Shown here piece after piece: positions 11,186 to 22,534 of a stretch of 64,000 bases of DNA (within the stretch, counting starts at the first letter, position 1; every line of letters starts with the position of its first letter). The notes under the pieces were generated by a model. It saw only the letters and a program-made list of their open reading frames with translations, made no database searches and had not been told where the DNA came from. Source of the stretch: Hymenopus coronatus (Eukaryota; Arthropoda; Insecta; Mantodea; Hymenopodidae); NCBI GenBank assembly GCA_030762935.1, contig CM060899.1, positions 19,672,501 to 19,736,500 on the forward strand. Direction: 5' to 3'. The position numbers were made by a program, and so were the translations under genes.

Positions 11186-11577
11186 CTGATGTGTTCCATT
11201 CACATGACTTTCTCTACAACTTTGCAATAAGTTATTGTTAAAAAGCTTATGCTGTCACACGGACACACGGATCTTTTTCTAAAACTCTGATGTGTTCCAT
11301 TCACATGACTTTCTCTACAATTCTGTAAAAAATATTGTTTAAAAGCTCATTCTTGTGTCTATTCCATGCAAAAATAGAAATAAACTCTTGTAAGTAGAAG
11401 GGAAATAATGGAATACACTAGGCTAAAATGATAGTCAAATCTTTTAAAAAGCTGGTTGCCATTTGGTTAAAATCTGTTTGTTTGCATTGCCAGCAGTTGA
11501 CAAACTCCCGTATGTGAAAAGTCTAAGTATTTAAAAAACCAACTAATAACAAGGAATACCACGAAAAAAAAAAAAAA
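11186..11577 (+). repeat. Family A, two stacked 5' ends
   Basis: Two forward 5' starts (11187 and 11287) lie 100 bases apart. The first is reduced to its first ~60 bases plus an AC block; the second runs to an A-tract where the MITE begins. Confidence 0.7.
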
Positions 11578-11579
11578 TA

Positions 11580-12085
11580 CGAGGGTCTCTACAGAAGTCA
11601 TGGCAATTATTTTATATATCCCGAATAACTGAATATGCGGTTATTGCAATATATAAATTTGAAAACATGTTGTATACAGAGTGGGATGTCACCACCAGAT
11701 GACGTCTGAGTGCATTGGTAGGTGGTAGTAGACACGTTAGTATCCTAATGGATGTGTTCCAAGATGGATAGCGTTCTAGTTGTTGGTATCAGCGCCTTCC
11801 TCATCGTTAGCAAAAATGTGTAAAGGCCTTGCGGAATTATTTTGAAAGTCGTTAGTTCGTAAGAGCATTACACGCACGTACGCGTATTTTTTGTGCATAT
11901 GTAGTACGAATAAAAATGATCCCTATTTACACATCTTTCAATGTCCCCTACCCATAGATCCCAATTGAGTACTAACATTGAGAAGGAACATTCCAGAGAC
12001 TTTCAATCGTATATCCTGAGTTTTCTTTGCCGCAGTTTTATTGACTGATAAAATATAGTTGCCATGACTTCTGAAATGTCCCTTG
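11580..12085. mobile_element. Non-autonomous mariner-like element (MITE)
   Basis: The terminal inverted repeats share CAGAAGTCATGGCAA (11592-11606 and, inverted, 12059-12073) with CGAGGG/CAAGGG outer ends. The left flank is TA and the right is a one-base variant of TA, fitting Tc1/mariner target choice. The 506-bp interior has no transposase frame. Its right end abuts the RpS24 pseudogene. Confidence 0.65.
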
Positions 12086-12089
12086 CACA

Positions 12090-12369
12090 TATGGCAGTCA
12101 ATTCCTCTGTAATCTATTCTTGGGTTAACTTTGTGGTGTAGTTCATTGCATCAGTGCAAACCCAATAGATTTTCCACCTCCAAAGGCAGTTCTGAATCCA
12201 AAGCAGAACACCAAATCTGGAGTTACTTTGTACATCTTTGCAAGCTTCTTCTTGACATCTGTCTTTTATACTGATGGCTGACCTGGATGAAGCACAACCA
12301 TGAGTATCCGACATAGCAATCGATTTGTCATAAAGTTTCTATCTTGATGGTTGCTGTGCCTTCCGACAT
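12090..12369 (-). pseudogene. RpS24: Ribosomal protein S24 retropseudogene
   Basis: Reading the minus strand from the ATG at 12369 and allowing frameshifts gives MSEGTATIK, then [32 protein letters not shown] and [12 protein letters not shown]. These are successive conserved blocks of eukaryotic small-subunit protein S24, with no intron. At least one frameshift and several stops (for example just after GFALMQ) show it is dead. The C-terminal basic tail is missing or unrecognisable and the homology ends at the MITE. RpS24 is a 40S subunit component; retrocopies of ribosomal protein mRNAs are common wherever LINEs supply reverse transcriptase. No poly-A tail survives. Confidence 0.8.
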
Positions 12370-12384
12370 TTTAGCTGACTTACG

Positions 12385-12515
12385 ACACTAGGACTACTCA
12401 GATCGCGCACGCCATGAAATTTAGTTTCAATTTGCCTTATAACTTCCCTATAAGATGATGTAATCACATACGTATCGTACAGAAACCTATTTGTAATACT
12501 GCATTTTGAAAGCAC
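12385..12515 (-). pseudogene. DUF4817-type transposase HTH fragment
   Basis: Minus-strand residues NRFLYDTYVITSSYREVI and RQIETKFHGVRDLSSPSV match the helix-turn-helix start of insect transposases annotated DUF4817. It lies directly upstream of the RpS24 retrocopy in the same open frame (12524-12339), though the joint frame is probably accidental. Nothing downstream continues the transposase. Confidence 0.45.
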
Positions 12516-12540
12516 TTGAAGCAAAACTAAACACTTCTAA

Positions 12541-13344
12541 ACATTCTTAATGTTATTCACGTGTGAACTGAAGTAGAACAGAAGTAAGACTGACATACGT
12601 GTGACGACAGAACAGAGGCAGGACGCGCGAGCGGGGAAATGCAGTGAAGGTCACACGTACCGTGCTCCTCGCGGCCAAGTTTTGTAATAAACGTACTGTA
12701 CTATACGCCCGAAAAACATTTTGTTAAGCTTCATTTGGGAAGAAAGACTGCAAGGAATTTTGGTACCCCACCACTCGCAGTCGCGCCACTTATGCTGAAC
12801 AACAGTCTTAATAACAACTCCAGGTGGAATGGGGAGACGTCGCATTTCCTCCTAATTTACCTGCTTCCTGGTTTGGGGCAGGGGAAAGTATTTAAATATA
12901 TGCAATAACGATCTGAGGGAAGGGTTAGCATGGTAGAGAACTGGAGGCAAATTCTTAAAAGGTATAAGAGGTAGATTACAATAAGGATGCCTTATGTGTC
13001 AACAACATTATTTATTAGAATGTAAAGAAACTGAAATGTAGGCAGAGAAAGGAAATATCGGAATAAGGAATGCAAAACTAGGGCAAGAGTATGTTGACTG
13101 TAAATCCTCATTATAAAAGGGGAAATAATTCAGAAAATAGACAGGAATTAAGAAATGAGGTGGAGAAAAGGGGGTTACCGACAAAAAGGCGACGGCGCCA
13201 CAGAGGGTAGCGAATCTTTTTCTTTTATTCTTCTTTTTATTGTCGTTTCATTATTATTATTATTTTTTTATTGTTTCATTTGTCCCTTTAACTTCAATGG
13301 TTATGGCTTTCACCTATAGTCTAAGCACTCGACCACGACGCGGA
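12541..13344. other. Non-repetitive spacer
   Basis: Mixed-composition sequence. A minus-strand 64-codon open frame (12845-12651) has no recognisable domain. The stretch 13200-13275 is T-rich. No gene supported. Confidence 0.4.
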
Positions 13345-14160
13345 CCTTTTTTACTTTCTCTATCCGCACTATGTGCTTAGTGTATAGGGAAAAAATTCGA
13401 TACCAAGATTTCACTGGAAATATATGTTTTAGGGTCCCCTGTACCCAAAAAATAGTATTTTCAGAAAAAGGTCCGCGTGTGTGTCAGTGTGTCTGTGAAC
13501 ACGATAACTCAAAAACGAAAAGTCGGTAAAATACCAAACTTGGTATTTAAGTTTAGTAGCTTCCAGGAATGCGACACGAAGGTTTTGAGAAAAATCCCCC
13601 CACCCCCAACTACCCTTTACATGGAACTTTTTTCGAAAATTTTGATTTTCTATAACATTTTGATTTTGATTAAAATATGGCATATTAAAGATATTTACCT
13701 GACAAATAAAATGTATATTTTGAATTTTCTGGGAATAGCCTCTGAAGATTACTTTATTCTGGGTCAATTTTACAGAATCTTGCATAACTGCTAAACCGTA
13801 AGAGATGGACAAAAACTTACCACACAACAAATGTAGAGCACTTTAAAACACACAATTTATGTTATATACATTTTTTTCGTGGAGTTGATTCTTTTTTAGA
13901 TATTTCTTGTTTTTGGTTTCAGCTACAAAAAACTTATACTTTTCTCATACAGAACTTTGTGAACTCTTGTCCTTACAAACAAAGGAACTTCAGTCACATA
14001 GCAACCGGCTTTTGATTATCACTTTAACCTTATTTCGCTTCTACTAACAAGGAAGCAAGTAATAAGACTATTTGTGCTAGTTTTTTGTCGATTAGATGAA
14101 GTAAATAGAATAATTTGTTGCAGTGATATAGAGAAAGTCATGTGAATGGAACACATCACA
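13345..14160 (-). repeat. Family A copy
   Basis: Reverse copy with an altered hairpin at 13353-13390 and a small deletion beside it. It ends GAATGGAACACATCACA. Confidence 0.85.
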
Positions 14161-14805
14161 TTTTTAAAACAGGCTCTCGAAAATCAGGTTTCAGTTTTGA
14201 CAAACTAAGAGTATTTTGCTGTACTCATCTGAAGTGCTTAGGTGGGCGTTTTCCTTGAAAGAGATGAAACAGATCCCAAAGTTATATTCGCGATCATGAT
14301 CATCATCGCTATCTCTTCGGATCACGGTTCACTTGTTCTGACCTATCACGGAATGAGAGCACGATTCCTTCGTAACAAAACACCAATGTTTTTTCACCTC
14401 ATTTGTTTTCCCTGCTTTGCCTTTCAACTCATCTGAGTAGTGTGTCAATAAAGTGCGCTGTGTTAGCCTTGTATAAACCAATTTACCAACTGCATCCCAC
14501 TCACTTAGCCTTTAAATGCGCCTTTTATGTTCACTTGTCAGTATATCGCATTTCACGATACGCCTCGAGTGCTTTTCTTATTTCTTCATCACGCATTTAG
14601 ATCACTTCCAGATCATCTGACTTTACTTGTTGCCCAGATATGCGTGCATTAACTCCGCCCTGATATTAATCAACTTGGATAAACAATCATACAGACCTTC
14701 TTTTGTTAAGTTCCAATTTTTAATTGCCATGGCTATAAACGTCATTACCATGACACGGCTTTCTATTATTGTCCCTAAGGGTTACATATGAAAGAAGTAT
14801 CATGA
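14161..14805. other. Non-repetitive spacer
   Basis: About 640 bases without family A. Two short plus-strand frames (14242-14436, 14403-14600) look like chance. No domain recognised on either strand. Confidence 0.4.
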
Positions 14806-15577
14806 AAAATCTGATGTGTACCATTCACATGACTCTCTACATTTCTGCAACAAATTATTCTTAAGAAGCTTATGCTTCTATTTACTTCACTCTAATCAGA
14901 AAAAAAAAAAAAATAGCAGTAATAGTCTTATTACTTGCTTCCTTGTAAGTAGAAGCGAAATAAGGGAGTACCATAGGTTAAAGTGACAGTCAAAAGCTGG
15001 TTGCTATGTGACTGAAGTTCCTTTGTTTGTATGGACAGGAGTTGACAAATTTTTCAAAGCTGAACCAATAACAAGGAATATCTAAAAAACGATGAGCCCC
15101 ACGAAAAAAATGTATGTGACATAAATTGTGTGTTTTAACGTGCTCTACATTTTCCGTACAGTAAGTTTTTGTCCATCTCTTACAGTTTAGTAGTTATTTA
15201 AAATTCCGTAAAATTCAGCCTGAATAAAGTACTCTTCAGAGGCTATTCCCAGGAAATTCAAGATATACATCAATTTGAGAAATTCAACAACTTTGTAAAG
15301 GGTAGTTGGAGGGCAGATTTTTCTCAAAATCTTCGGGTAGCGTCCCTGGAAGATACTAAGCTTAAATGCCAATTTTGGTATTTTACAGACTTTTCGTTTT
15401 TGAGTTATCGTGTTAACGAACACACGTACACACACGGACATTTTTCCAAAAATGCTTTTTTTAAGATAAATGGGACCCTAAAACATATATTTTCGGTGAA
15501 ATCTTGGTATCGAATTTTTGGGTGGAGTGCAATATCTTCTCTTAACACTATGTACATAGTACTTATAGAGAAAGTAA
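14806..15577 (+). repeat. Family A copy
   Basis: Forward copy with a ~60-base deletion at the GTTAGAGCC core near 15270. Ends TATAGAGAAAGTAAAAA. Confidence 0.85.
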
Positions 15578-15636
15578 AAATCATAAAAATACGAATTTTT
15601 AATTTTATAAGATAATTTAAACATTTCTGAATTAAG

Positions 15637-16466
15637 AATCTGATGTATTCCATTCATATGACTTTCTCTACATCGCTGTAACAAATTATTGTTAAAAAGC
15701 ATATTCTTATATGTACCTTATGATAATCAGATAAACATTAGCAGAAATTGTCTTAATTACTTGCTTTCTTGTAAGCAGAAAGAAAATAAACGAATACACT
15801 AGGCTAAAACGGTAGTCAAATGTTTTAAAAGCTGGTTGCCATGTGACTGAAATCCGTTTCTATGCAGGGCCAGGAGTTTACAACCATGAGAGAGAAGTTT
15901 AAGTATTTTAAAGCATAAACAAATAACAAGTAATATCTCAGAAATGGTCAAATCAACGAAAAAAAAGATATGACATAAATTGTGTGTTTTAACGTGATCT
16001 ACATTTTTGTGTATTAAGTTTTTGTCTATCTCTTACGGCTTACCAATTATGTAAAATTCATTCGGAATAAAGATATCTTCAGACGCTATTCCCAGAAAGT
16101 TCAATATATACATTTTGTTTGCCATATAAATATTAGTATACGGTATTTTAATCAAAATCCTTAGAGTGATTTTTGAGAAAATAAACATTTACGTGTAAAG
16201 GGTAGTTTGGTTTGGGGGGATTTTTCTCAAAATCTTTGTGTCGCATTCCTGGAAGATACTAAACTTAAATACGAAGTTTGCTATTTTACCGACTTTTCGT
16301 TTTTGAGTTATCGTGTTCACAGACACATACTCCACACACACACACACACCACACGGACCATTTTCGAAATTGCTTTTTTTGGATACAGGGGACCCTAAAA
16401 CATCTATTTCCGTTGAAATCTCTGTATCGAATATTTGGGTGTAATGCAATACCTTCTCTATACGAT
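15637..16466 (+). repeat. Family A copy, 3' end replaced by SINE
   Basis: Forward copy that stops in the hairpin (CTCTATACGATGTAC, 16454), where SINE sequence takes over. Confidence 0.85.
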
Positions 16467-16657
16467 GTACATGGTTCGAATCTCGCTTAGGGTGAATTGC
16501 TCGGATAAGTTTTTTTTTCTTCGGGGTTTTCCCTTATCCTGAGAAGACGAATGTCGAGTAACTTTTAGCTCCATGGACCCTGAGATCATTTGAGCATCAT
16601 TTCACCAATTCCATTCATCGGCCGATATAACCAACCAGCTTAAAGTATGTTAAAGTA

Positions 16658-16689
<32 letters not shown>
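16467..16689 (+). repeat. tRNA-derived SINE with poly-A tail
   Basis: Opens at a B-box (GGTTCGAATCTCG, 16473) and ends TTAAAGTAC plus 30 A's (16659-16688). The body contains TCGGGGTTTTCCC and CCAATTCCATTCATCGGCC. It lacks the A-box end, so it is 5'-truncated, and it sits exactly in the family A terminal hairpin. The tail phrase resembles the SINE at 56.3 kb. Confidence 0.7.
16659..16688 (+). repeat. Poly-A tract (30 A)
   Basis: The SINE tail; an uninterrupted run suggests a young insertion or later expansion. Confidence 0.9.
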
Positions 16690-16690
<1 letters not shown>

Positions 16691-16730
16691 TGTTGGACGA
16701 GGGCTCATTCGGATAATGCAAAGTAAAAAA

Positions 16731-17175
16731 TCTTATGTGTTCCATTCACATGACTTTCTCTACATCTCTGCAAACAAATTATTGTTAAAAAGCTTGTGCC
16801 TCTATTTACTTCATTCTAATCTAGCAAAAATTAGCAGAAATAGTTTTATTACTTGCTTCCTTGAAGCGAAATAAGGGTGTACTATAGGTTGAAGTGACAG
16901 TCAAAAGCTGGTTGCTATGTGACTGAAGTTCCTTTGTTTGTATGGTTAGGAGTATACAAAGTCCTGTGTGAAAAATGTGTACGTTCTTTAAGGCTGAAAC
17001 CAAAAACAAGGAATATCTAAAAAAACGATCAACTCTACGAAAAAATGTATATAACATAAATTGTGTGTTTTTAAGTGCTCTACAGTATTTGTGTGGTAAG
17101 GTTTTCTCCATCTCTTACGGTTTAACAGTTAGGCAAAATTCCGTAAAATTCATCCAGAATAAAGTAGTGTTCAGA
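16731..17175 (+). repeat. Family A copy truncated by LINE 1
   Basis: The first ~445 bases of a forward copy. It breaks at AAGTAGTGTTCAGATG where the Jockey element starts. Confidence 0.8.
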
Positions 17176-17225
17176 TGCAAGCCCCTACCAAGATTACAAT
17201 AACGAATACAACAAAAACTAAAACA

Positions 17226-18480
17226 GAATTTTCTAAAATAGGTCATTTGGCTAAACAGTTTTTTGTCTCTGGTGAAAAACATCAAAAAGTGACTTAGTTC
17301 CCTTTTCCACTGACCGATTCAATTATAGAACTCAATGAAAAAAATGTAAAGCTTAAGAGAGATTGCGTTAATGTCAGAGAAGAGCTGAATAAGACCAATA
17401 ATATTATCGTTGATACAAACGAGTATCCTACAGATGAAGAGGAATCAGCCAGAGAAACAGACTGGATCTTCATAAAGAATAGGCCAAGTAAAAAAAGGAA
17501 GGCTGAATCTTCACCAGAAGTTGATCATTCCAAAACCAAAGATAATAGATCTAAAGGATATGGAGAAGGTATAACACAACCTAAAGAGAAACAGCCACCA
17601 CCAATTAATGTGGTTGGAATAAACGACTATAACAAGTTGCGGCTGCTAATGAATTCAGTCACTGACAAAGAATATAGGGTAGTTACTATGAATAACAATG
17701 TACTCAAAATTAACGTTCCAGACCCTGATACTTACAGGGCCCTGGCACAGAAACTCAGGACTGAAAATATTCAATGGTATACGTATGAAAACAAACAGGA
17801 AAGACCAATTCGTGTCATTGCTCGAGGAATTCATGCATCATGCCATGTAGCAGAAATCAAGGAAGACTTATTAAAGAGAGGATATAAAATTCTTGATGCT
17901 GTTAATATACTTACTAGTGAAAATAAGGTAAATGAAAAAGGAGAACAAACTGTTGTTAAACGTGGACTTCCACCTTTTATGTTAACATTTGACAATACAG
18001 AAAGTACAAAACAATATGAGATCACATCTATTCTTAAGACAGTGGTAAAAGTAGAACCACTAGGAAAAATTCCAAATTGATTTAACAATACAAAATATTT
18101 CAAGGGTTTAATCATACTCCAGCTTATTGTCAGAAAGAAGCATTCTGTGTAAATGTGCTGGTAATCATCACCCTAGAGACGGTAGAGTAAGCAGATAAAC
18201 AGCTCCGAAATGTAACTTTAAGGGAGCACACCCAGCAAACAATAGGGGATGTCAGGTTGCTAAAGAACTTCAAAAAAGGCGCAACAGGATAGTAACACAG
18301 AATCAAAGGACACAACAAATATATAAACGTATTACAACAAAGAAAAAAAAATGAAGTTATAGAAAACAAACCAGGTACCTCTGGACAAAGAGAACAAAAT
18401 TACGTACAAGCAATACGAATAAATCAAAATGGAAATGAGAGTACATTTACTGAAACACTTAGTCTGATTCTTAATAGGTT
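17226..18480 (+). pseudogene. Jockey ORF1 (gag-like) with PRE_C2HC and zinc knuckles
   Basis: The longest clean stretch is 156 codons (17610-18080). It spans the PRE_C2HC domain that precedes zinc knuckles in Jockey gag (PIRVIARGIHASCHVAEIK, PPFMLTFDNT). Upstream, the frame reads back into a lysine/serine-rich segment starting near 17320. Downstream, after a frameshift at ~18080, remnants of CCHC knuckles follow (CVKCAGNHHPRDGRVSR, then KCNFKGAHPANNRGCQ). The native protein binds LINE RNA in the retrotransposition particle. Shifts between 18080 and 18200 prevent function. Confidence 0.8.
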
Positions 18481-18559
18481 AGATGAAACAAATAAAATGA
18501 TAATTAATACATTGGAAAAAATAGAGAGAAAGGTGGAAAGCAATAAAGTAAGCAAGAAA

Positions 18560-19170
18560 AAAATTAATTGTCGTCTTAGAATTGCAACATGGAATGCCAA
18601 TGGGCTTATGCATAAGACACATGAACTGGAAGTTTTCCTATGGAATGAAAAAATTGTCATTTGTTTAATATCTGAAACACATTTTACTACACAATCCTAT
18701 ATCAAAATACGGGGATTTAGAACGTATCACATAATTCATCCTTCTAATACAGCTAGAGGAGGTTCTGCTGTGATAATTAAAGAATCAATTAAACACACTG
18801 AAGATATACAAATATCACGTGCAAATCAAGTATTCAAAAATAAATATAACAGCAATATAATACTCTCCAGAAAAAGTTACTAGAAAAAGTTAATTATCTA
18901 GACATGTTTAAGTCACTTGGTAGGAAATTTATTAGTGCAGGAGATTTTAATGCAAAACATACTTATTGGGGATCAAGGCTGATCACCTCTACGAAGCAGG
19001 AATGAAAGCGAATTGTGGTCTTTACTCTACAGAATCACCAACATACTGGCCCTCCGATCGAAACAAGATGACAGTCATCATTGACTTCTTTGTTATCAAG
19101 TGTTTATCTAAGCATTTTATACAGATAGATCATTGCAATGATCTATCATCTGATCATTTTGTTTGTTAAT
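18560..19170 (+). pseudogene. Jockey ORF2 endonuclease domain remnant
   Basis: The frame starting before 18560 carries RIATWNANGL and SETHFT, the first motifs of the LINE AP-type endonuclease, then GGSAVIIK. After a frameshift near 18850 come AGDFNAKH at ~18941 and, after a further shift, SPTYWPSDRNK and SSDHF (the final SDH motif) up to ~19167. The domain nicks target DNA to prime reverse transcription. All key motifs are visible but spread over at least three frames. Confidence 0.8.
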
Positions 19171-19339
19171 GACAAGGTGATACAACAGGAAGCACACCAC
19201 TTAAATTAACCAGTCAAAAACAAATTGGAAAGGATTTAGAGATACTCTTGAAAACCTCATGGAACTTCAAATGCCACTTAAAACCCCAGAACAGATAGAA
19301 CAAGAAGTTTATGTGTTAATTGTTAACATTCAGCACTCG

Positions 19340-20760
19340 GCTTGGACGAATACCCCAGTTACTTCTATTATAGATGGCAAAACCAAATTAATCCTCTTGA
19401 GGTACGAGAGTTAGTTAATGAAAAAAGAAAAGCTCGTGAAAAATGGCAAAACAGTCGATCTCCTTCAGACAAAATGATAGTTAATCGGCCAAGCAATAAA
19501 CTCAAAACAATCATAAAAGAAATAAAACATGAAAAAACTCTAACCAATTATCTCCAAGACCTGACTGCAGATAAAGATACAGATTACTCTCTCTGGAAAG
19601 CAACTTAGGGTCTTAAAAAAACAATAATACAAGGAAAAATAATAAATGATTGGGCAAGAGGTGTAAAAAGAAAAAGCAGATGTATTTGCTGAGTATCTGG
19701 AGGAAATCTTTAAACCACACTCTAGACAAACAGCTGATGAAATCATAGTAATAAATTATCTGGATGATATTCCAGAAATTAAAGTCGTGACTCTGAAAGA
19801 GCTCAAACAGGAAATTAATAATGTGAATACAAAAATGCCCCAGGATATGACCTAATTACAGGACAGGTGCTCAAAGAGCTACCTGATAAAGCACTAGAGA
19901 AAATACTACATATCATAAATGCTGTTATCCGAAGGAGATATGTGCCTAGACAATGGAAAGTGGCAGAAGTTATTATGATTTTAAAGCCAGGAAGGACCCT
20001 TATGATAAAAAGACATATAGACCTATATCTCTCTATCACAATTATCTAAAGTATTTGAAAGATTGCTGCTTAGCCGTTTAAAACCTATATTGCAAGATAG
20101 AAAACCAACTCCAAATCATCATTTTGGATTCACGAGTAAACATTCAACCATCGATCAGGTATATAGAATAGGTCGAATAATAGAGGAGTCACTGGAAGAA
20201 AAGAAAATATGTTGTAATATATTTCTTGATATAACCCAAGCTTTTGATAAAGTGTGGCTTGCTGGGTTAAATCACAAGTTACAAAGTCATTTACCAAAAC
20301 AATACTACAAATATATTACAATCATATCTCTCAGAGAGGTTGTTTCGAGTTAAACATGGAAGTGAATATTCAGGCTTCAAGGAAATAAGTGCGGGAGTCC
20401 CGCAAGGAAGTGTCCTTGGACCGATATTGTACCTGCTGTATACAAATGATATCCCATAAAATCCACAAAAACGACGTTGGCCATCTTTGCTGTCGATACC
20501 GGCATTCTAGCTGTTGCAGAAACAGAAAGAGCAGCAATTGATAAGCTTCAAAGTGCAATATATGAGGTTAACGCTTGGAATAAAAAGTGACGTATTAAAC
20601 TTAATGAAACAAAATCTACTCATGTTAACCTTACAAATAAAAAAATAAAAAACTTACCTGTGATTATGAACAAACAAATAATCCCATATACAAACCTGGC
20701 CAAGTACTTGGGCATGACACTTGGTGCTAAGCTGAAATGGAAGGCACATGTCAAAAAGAA
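19340..20760 (+). pseudogene. Jockey ORF2 reverse transcriptase remnant, part 1
   Basis: After a linker frame (19342-19608) come LKELPDKALEKILHIINA and PRQWKVAEVIMILKPG (RT blocks 0-1), HHFGFTSKHSTIDQV and FLDITQAFDKVW (block A), then AGVPQGSVLGPILYL (block B). The catalytic block C reads FAVDTG (20485), where Jockey elements have FADD, so the first catalytic aspartate of the pair has become valine. Frameshifts occur near 20040, 20330 and 20460. It continues beyond the family A insertion. Confidence 0.85.
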
Positions 20761-20764
20761 AAAA

Positions 20765-21627
20765 TCTGACGTGTTCCATTCTCATGACTTTCTCTACATC
20801 TCTGCAACAAATTATTGTTAAAAAGCTTATGCTTCTATTTACTTCCTGCTAATCGAGAAAAAATTAGCAGCATTAGTCTTATTACTTGCTTCCTTGTAAG
20901 TAGAAGCAAATAAGGGACCACCATAGCTTAAAATTATAGTAAAAAATCTGGTTACTATGTGACTGAAGTTCCTTTGTTTGTATGGACACGAGTTGACAAA
21001 TTCCTGTATGGGAAATATATAAGTTTTTCAAAGCTGAAACAAGGAATATCTTAAAAACAATCATCTCCACGAAAAAATGTATATAACATAAATTGTGTGC
21101 CTTAATGTGTTCTACATTTTCTGTACAGTAAGTTTTTCTCCATCTCTTACGGTTTAGCAGTTATGCACAATTCCACAAAATTTATCCAGAATAAAGTAGT
21201 CTTCAGAGGTTATGCCCAGAAAATTCAAGATATACATTTTATTTATCAGGTATATATCTTTAATATATGCTATTTTAATCAAAATAGTTAGAGCCATTTT
21301 TGAGAAAATCAAAATTTCGGAAAAAGCTCCACGTAAAGGATAGTTGGAAATGGGGGATTTTCTTGCAAATCTTCGTGTCGCATCCTCGGAAGATACCAAA
21401 CTTAAATACCAAGTTTGGTCTTCAACGGGCTTTTCGTTTTTGAGCTATGCTGCCCACAGACACACATACACATACACACAGACAGACACACACACGGACA
21501 TGTTTCTAAAAATGCTTTTCTGGATTCAGGGAATCTCAAAACATATATTTCCGGTGAAATCTCGGTATCAAATTTTTGGGTACAATACAATACTTTCTCT
21601 ATACACTACGTATAGAGAAAGTAAAAA
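20765..21627 (+). repeat. Family A interspersed repeat, best-defined copy (inside Jockey LINE 1)
   Basis: This copy interrupts the LINE reading frame between the residues HVKKKK and EELDIK, so its ends can be read directly. It starts TCTGACGTGTTCC and ends GAGAAAGT followed by AAAAA. Either the five A's are a target duplication or the element ends in GTAAAAA and makes no duplication; the homopolymer hides which. Seen: ACTTTCTCTACA about 25 bases from the 5' end, its inverted partner at the 3' end, an AC-rich microsatellite near 21458-21500, and a terminal hairpin. Copies elsewhere show the fuller palindrome CTATGTACATAG. No protein is encoded. Subterminal inverted repeats, a microsatellite and a 3' hairpin are the layout known for Helentron-associated HINE/DINE elements; applying that class here is inference. 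Confidence 0.85.
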
Positions 21628-21654
21628 GAAGAACTTGACATAAAATAAAGAAAA

Positions 21655-22020
21655 ATGTATTGGCCGTTAGGAACAAGTTCTGAGCTTAATATACAAAATA
21701 AATTGCTCCTTTATAAGCAGACATTGAAACCTGTATGGACGTATGGATTGCAGATCTGGGGATGCACCAAGAAAACAAATATCAAAATTATACAAAATTT
21801 TCAAAATAAAGTGCAACGTGGTATTATAAATGCACCATGGTACATTAGGAATGACAACATTCAATAGAGACCTAAAAATGGACACCGTTAGTGAAGAAAT
21901 AAGAACCAGGAAGCATGAAAAACGACTTCACACACACATTCAAATCCTTTTGTGCGTCAGTTACTGGAAAGCAGTGCAGTACCAAGAAGACTAAAAAAGA
22001 CAAAACCTGAGGACTTAGTG
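21655..22020 (+). pseudogene. Jockey ORF2 C-terminal part
   Basis: Resumes after the family A insert with YWPLG, NKLLLYKQTLKPVWTYG and QIWGC, then NAPWYIRND. These motifs end Jockey ORF2 proteins and recur in LINE 2 at 33.9 kb. A stop after NDNIQ (21867) and further shifts end it. Confidence 0.8.
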
Positions 22021-22534
22021 CAGTGATGTCCTTTAGCGTGACACATGCAATGATTATCAGGAATAATTACTGTTAAACAGTGATATAATCATGATAATAA
22101 AGCTACTAGATAAGTTTTACACTTAGTTTAGTATGCATAAAAATAATAATAAAAAAATTCTTATCTGACAACTTATAGCCAGGAAGTGCTAGTACAAACT
22201 GGTGCTTATTTGGCCCTTATTAGGCTAATTTGGCCCAGCTTTTGAAAATATGTATATTGATTGTTTAATAAATATATACATACTATTTTATATTGTATTA
22301 TCTATACAATGTGAATATTGGCATTACTGCTGCATTTTATAACGAAAAAAACTCGAAATATGGAGAAATATATTAATTTTTGGATTATGACTTCAATGCT
22401 ATGAACACCATGTTCTTATATATACAGGATATCCGCAATTTTGAGTCACTATTGTAAGAGAGTAATTATTTATTATATTTCATATTGGATATAGTATAAA
22501 TGAAACAGGATCTTTTCCAAGTATACTTTCATTA

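Larger units (their letters stand above)
17176..22165 (+). mobile_element. Jockey-clade LINE 1, near full length, inactive
   Basis: Components run in the usual Jockey order: gag with PRE_C2HC and zinc knuckles (to ~18480), apurinic-type endonuclease (18560-19170), reverse transcriptase (19840-20760) and C-terminal region (21655-22020), then an AT-rich 3' tail ending near 22165. ORF1 and ORF2 are broken by many frameshifts and stops, and a family A copy splits ORF2 at 20765. The 3' end resembles that of the copy at 34.3 kb (CTAGATAAG), so both belong to one family. Confidence 0.85.

Noticed and set aside
13429..13830. Recurrent open frames reading FRGYSQKIQDIHFICQ or IKISYIKDIYLTNKMYILNF in many family A copies
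   Set aside because: They are opposite-strand or alternative-frame translations of the same AT-rich repeat core, differ in frame and length between copies, cross no domain and are broken in most copies. Conservation follows the DNA, not the protein.
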